DNA of 64,000 nt from Mya arenaria (taxonomy: Eukaryota > Mollusca > Bivalvia > Myida > Myidae). Location of the stretch: assembly GCF_026914265.1 (NCBI RefSeq), contig NC_069136.1, forward strand, positions 14,653,856 to 14,717,855, in the 5' to 3' direction. Below, in pieces: positions 59,784-64,000 of this stretch (position 1 is its first letter; every line of letters begins with the position of its first letter). The notes beneath the pieces were generated by a model. The model worked only from the letters and a program-made list of their open reading frames with translations, had not been told where the DNA came from and did not search any database. A program made the translations under genes and the position numbers.

Positions 59784-61366
59784 ATATTCAAATATTCAAA
59801 GTTTGTTGGCAAAGATCGGCATACAAATGCCTATTGCCATTAAACACATAGTCATGGTGATAATATACACAAATAGAAACACACAAAGATTCAGTAATAC
59901 AGTACATATAATACAAAAAAAAGACACAAAAACATAAAGCAAAAAAAAACAACATAATAATAAGCCAATTGGTTTATACTTAATTATTTCATTAAATTTT
60001 AGAAACAGTTAAGGTTCCAGGTAGATTTTCTTAATTCCATTGAAAATTTGATAAATCTTACAATATTAAGTAACTTACAAGTTGATTTGTTTAGTAAAAC
60101 AGATTTTAACATATTTATAGAAGGCCAGGAGGTGTTGCCTAAGTAAGTTTGTCTCAATCTCTTGTAATTTAGAACATAACATAAAATGATACTCGTCTTC
60201 TATCATATTTGAAGAACAACATTTACATTTTCTGTCAACTCTGGCAGTACCAATATATCTACCAGTTTCAATTTCAAGATTATGTGCTGATAACCTAAAA
60301 CAAGTCATATATTTTCCTAGCCTATCATGTTGAATTTGTACAAGATAATTTCCAAAATAATTTTTTCGTTAAGTTTACAATTTAATGAAAGTTTTGGCAT
60401 ACTATTTATAGAAGCATTCCATTCTTGAATAAACTGATCACGAATTCTACATTTAAGTAAAGGAAGATAATTTATGTTTACATCGAAGTTTAGTCTTATA
60501 TCCATAAAACCAAGATGATCAATAATGGAATTTATTCTCTTTGCCCAAGAATAATTATTTATATTAGCATTCAAATCATTATATACCATATGTATTGGTG
60601 AATTTGCATTTTTTTTAACCAAAATTTAACCGATCGTTCCTTGCATAAAATGGATAAAGGAAATCTGCCAAGCTCACCATATACAGCAGCGTTAGGGGTT
60701 TGTTGCTTTACACCTAAAATATACTTAAGAAATGTAATGGGTAGCTTGTCAACTTCCTTAAAGTTATATACCCCCCATACCTCTGAACCGTACAGTAAAA
60801 TAGAAACAACCATAGCGTCAAACAAAGACAATTTGGTTTTAACATCGAGATGAACTTTGTCAAACAATGACAAGAGACTATGGCAGGCCTTTAGAGCTTG
60901 ATCATTTAGCATTTTTATTGCATGTGACATATTGCCTGTATAATGAAAGTTAACACCTAAATAAGTAAAGTTATCTACTATTTTACCAATTCATTGTTAA
61001 TATAGAATTGTACATTTCTAGCTTGCTTCCGTTTTTCAAAAAACACAAGTTTTAGAGTTATTTACATTGATTTTTTAAACCCCATTTAACAGAATAATGA
61101 TAAATAGCATCCATCTGGGCTTGTAAACTTGCTGGATCTGTGGTAAATAATACAATATCATCAGCGAATAAAATCATATACATTGATAAAAGTTCTAAAT
61201 CCTTAGTAATAAATGCTTGAAATTTAAATTCTCAAAGATATCATTTATAAACAATATAAATAAAAGAGGAGAAAGAGGTTCTCCTTGTTTCAGACCGACT
61301 GTTACGTCGAAAAATTGGGAAAATTCCAACTCGCCAGCAGAGCATAGTTAACACATGACTGTAAGT
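59784..61366 (-). pseudogene. LINE reverse transcriptase, C-terminal two thirds, degenerate
   Basis: Minus strand, from the break at 61366: LQSCVNYALL, then after a frame change ELEFSQFFDVTVGLKQGEPL and SPLLFILFINDIFENL, the catalytic box MILFADDIVLF (FADD at 61157-61168), the connection (LSLFDAMVVSILLYGSEVWG, FLKYILGVKQQTPNAAVYGE, LGRFPLSIL), and the Cys/His tail (CKCCSSNMIEDEYHFML). The 3' UTR runs to about 59784. Frameshifts separate the pieces near 60930, 60600 and 60310. The catalytic Asp pair is intact but the protein is not. It belongs with 61976-62752 in LINE order. Confidence 0.88.
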
Positions 61367-61975
61367 CAATGACATTTCTATGTTTATGCTAATAAAACTT
61401 AAACTTGACTCTGACAACATTAAACGTCTGTATTCGTACCAGCTAAAGACAGAAATTAAAGTGAAAGCATGTTTGCTCAAACTGTTAAACCATTTAAATA
61501 TGATAATGATTATAATACCAATCAAGCAAATTTAATCGATCAGCGCCTCGGCTTAGCCAAGCAAACAAATCAAGGTGTGAAAACTGACATCGAGTAATAC
61601 AAACAAAACAAAATGTTAAATGTTAACTAGAGACCGCAAAATGACATCGAGCGTTGAAAATATTTAACCTCAAAATATCAAGCTCGATCGAATTTCGTAT
61701 GAACATATTGAAAAAAAACAAACACTTTAAATCGTGTTCGAGCCAACGAGGATATCGAGCCTTGCGATACCGAGACACCGAGTTTCGACTGTAATCGAAT
61801 ATGAATTCATTGGCATCAGTGGCCGATCTGCCGAGATGAAAACCTATCATATTTATCATTTTGTCACTTCCGATTGCACTTAAGTTTGGGTCGCAATTTT
61901 TACACCTTACTTAATATATTGCTTAACGCTATGCGTCTATAATTTTTATATGCACTCGCGTTACCACGCGTTCTG

Positions 61976-62383
61976 TTATGTTATATATTGGTGTTATTAT
62001 TACCCTCTCCTAATGACTCCGGGTATTCTGCGTTATCTAACACTATGTTTTACAATTTGAGCAAATTTGGCGGAACTAATTTCAAATGAATTCTTAAAAT
62101 AAAACGCCATTAACATATTGATGCCGGGGCTCTTTCGATATAGAAGATATAAAATTCTTAAGTTCTGTTTCCGAGATTATCCATCTAGCGACTCATACGC
62201 CTTAAAAGGCACTTTTTGTTTTAATTTTTCGCAGCACCAAAAGGTTTCTAAAATGCTTATACAACTCATCTATAGATAAGCCTTCTGAGCTGAGTATACT
62301 TTTCTTGTACTGAGTTTTCATTTTTTTCCCAAACTGTTTTGTTTTTGTTATTGCCATGTTAGCAATTCTACACCCTCAATTTA

Positions 62384-62425
<42 letters not shown>

Positions 62426-62752
62426 ACGCGGTTAATCGTTACTGTGCGACTGAAGTAAATTTAAGAATGAATTACGTTTATCGTTATCACACGCAATGTG
62501 TATACTGGGGATATCCAATTGATCAAGTACTTGAATTCCTGTTTGTAAACAAATACCTTATAAACATATTGTTATTGCCGAGTGGTCATAGAATTGTGTG
62601 GAAGGAAGTATTTCAAAGTTGCTCAAAAGAGAGAAATATCGATAGTTAATGAAAAAATAATCTACCGGGTTATTTGCTTTAGTTTTATTGAAAATAAAGT
62701 CGCTTATTTTACTATCCTTACTAGTAACGTTTTTACGTGGTTGTCTGAACAT
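61976..62752 (-). pseudogene. LINE endonuclease C-terminus and linker to reverse transcriptase, degenerate
   Basis: Minus strand: NNPVDYFFINYRYFSLLSNF then EILP...YDHSA (62558-62700), the SxxDYF...F-x-VLP...SDH end of an APE-type endonuclease with the Ser of SDH replaced; then LYKHFRNLL (62240-62260), ISETELKNFISSISKEP, and AEYPESLGEG followed after a frame change by IITPIYNI at about 61985-62005. This is the stretch just before the reverse transcriptase fingers. The sequence then ends abruptly in the 3.4-kb unit at 61975. About 115 residues of LINE coding sequence are missing before the piece at 61366 resumes. Confidence 0.75.
62385..62423. repeat. (TTA)n microsatellite
   Basis: About twelve uninterrupted TTA/ATT trinucleotides, inside the decayed LINE endonuclease/linker region. 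Confidence 0.95.
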
Positions 62753-62811
62753 TTATCTTTATGTAGGAACATTTGTAACATTTGTTCGAATTGCTCGTTG
62801 TCTATATTATT

Positions 62812-63060
62812 ATCAGTTTCAGTTTCAGTTTATTGGCAATATCAGCAAATACATGCTTTTGGCCAAAATTAACATCAAATATCACATAGATGGCCACAAA
62901 AAAAAGAAATGAGAAAATTATCAACATACAAACATATGAGTATTTGATAACTATAATTTTAGGCTACACATGGTTACTCACACATGCTCACATTCACACA
63001 TATAAAATACATACATATATTAATACAATCAAAAATCAAAAATGCTACTGTATGTAATCA
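62812..63060 (-). mobile_element. Probable 3' tail of a second LINE copy
   Basis: On the minus strand the sequence runs through GATATTGCCAATAAACTGAA into ACTGAAACTGAAACTG, an AATAAA-type signal followed by a short TGAAAC hexamer repeat. Such hexamer tails end many L2/CR1-like LINEs. No coding sequence is attached, so it would be a strongly 5'-truncated copy. The upstream limit (about 63060) is a guess. Confidence 0.45.
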
Positions 63061-64000
63061 AAACTTATGAAGCCAATTTCATCCGCCATGCGGCCGTTTA
63101 AATTGCAATTTAATGCAAGTATATAATCAGTGCTATATATTTCGATTTCCTGTTAAGTTTTACAATTTGTATGCCTTTCAATAATCGTAATATTATCTTT
63201 AACACTATCCTTAAAATAAATGGAGAAACATCCACTATAACGATTTTTGTTTGTATTTTTATTGGAGGTACACCATTTGTGATAAAATAGCAACAGATAA
63301 ACATGTAAAAATGGAATATAAGACTGATTGTATGTTGTTTGTTTTAATCATATAACTTGCAGTGCGTTTTTCAATTAATTATTTGAATAAGACTTCTAAG
63401 CTTGTTCGGTCAGAAAACAATCAGAGTCAATTATTGATTAACAAAGACATCAAAACAATCTTGAAAACTGCAAACTTTCCATTAGTTTTTTTTAACGAAG
63501 CCGGGCATTAATTTGTGTCATTATAACTTCTTTAATTATAAACAATGCGAGAGATTTGAGTAATAAACGCTTAAACCAAGCTGACTTAAAATAGACCGCT
63601 TGTGAAAATACCCATCACAAGACGATAGGCGGATTCGAAATAACAAGACCGACCAATCAACGATCCGAATCCGCTACAGAGATAAGCACCCTCTATTGAA
63701 AAATGTACTGGACGCGTGGCTTTTGTAAACACCAACGGGGTTTAATGGTCTTATCCGATAAATCAATACTCAACCACATGCTACAAATGCATTTGCGTTT
63801 ACGTTTGGAGAGGAATTATAAGCAAGATATTAGTATGATTTTTTTTCAATTGCTAAAGTGAATTTGATGTTATATTTAAGATATTTAGGACATTTGGTAT
63901 ATTTATAAATATAGACATAATTCAAAATAAAATCCTTAAACGTTGTTAATGTCATTTCTGCACACGTTTTTGTTTTTGATTCTAAAAATTGATATGGTTT
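63061..64000. other. No gene recognised
   Basis: AT-rich DNA with no frame showing a domain-like pattern and no clear repeat structure. Confidence 0.5.

Larger units (their letters stand above)
57089..61975. repeat. 3.4-kb tandem unit, copy 4, split by LINE sequence
   Basis: Copy 4 runs from 57089 to about 59783 and from 61367 to about 61975. LINE sequence lies between, and about 120 bp of the unit are missing at the left junction (59767). The unit stops at CGTTACCACGCG (61970), where the other copies continue with CCAAGAAGG. Confidence 0.88.

Noticed and set aside
62356..62649. A poly-leucine membrane protein on the plus strand (MLAILHPQFMLLLLLLL...).
   Set aside because: The leucine run is the (TTA)n microsatellite, and the frame lies antisense over a decayed LINE endonuclease.

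Overview
The window is animal nuclear DNA, AT-rich, with spliced-gene signals and dense mobile DNA. The best guess is a marine bivalve mollusc. The reasons are the mix of a Cys-loop receptor exon, a Ty3/Gypsy element, a DIRS-type element, several CR1/L2-like LINEs, a THAP-type DNA transposon, short foldback elements, and a 146-bp core repeat rich in AAGGTCACTGTGACCTT. This is inference from composition and families; no marker gene fixes the species. No rRNA gene, intact tRNA gene, CRISPR array or operon was seen.

Left part, 1-8.6 kb. Positions 1-3958 are a 58-bp satellite that runs off the left edge, ending in a diverged three-monomer pattern (3959-4310). A 327-bp inverted-repeat element with TTAA at both ends follows. 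The only convincing cellular gene piece is on the minus strand at 5592-8531: a first coding exon with a signal peptide, about 800 residues of Thr/Pro repeats, then the first half of a nicotinic-receptor-type ligand-binding domain, ending at a splice donor. The remaining exons were not found, so the next intron probably holds the satellite or leaves the window.

Middle, 9-33 kb, is mostly mobile DNA: a LINE tail (10.06-10.33 kb) between inverted repeats; a decayed LINE with PHD-like finger, endonuclease and reverse transcriptase (12.2-15.4 kb); a 2.3-kb element built from about fourteen 146-bp repeats (15.4-17.7 kb); a GC-rich foldback element (17.8-18.1 kb); a 7.4-kb Gypsy element with nearly identical LTRs but broken pol (18.2-25.6 kb); a THAP/DDE DNA transposon with inverted ends (27.85-29.92 kb); a decayed DIRS-type gag-RT-RNase H copy on the minus strand (30.6-32.7 kb); and a 53-bp minisatellite (32.9-33.25 kb).

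Right part, 33-64 kb. After gene-poor AT-rich DNA with a foldback element (36.0-36.6 kb), 39.8-48.6 kb holds five diverged copies of a segment of about 1.7-2.0 kb, and 48.7-62.0 kb holds four copies of a 3.4-kb unit, each with different deletions. Both families share a motif with two CCCAAAGGT boxes, in opposite orientation, and a loose 70-73-bp repeat. The last 3.4-kb copy is interleaved with pieces of a minus-strand LINE. No cellular gene was recognised in 33-64 kb.

Functionally, the genes here do not form a pathway. Most coding traces are retroelement or transposase open frames, nearly all broken. The mucin-like receptor exon is the main candidate for novel biology.
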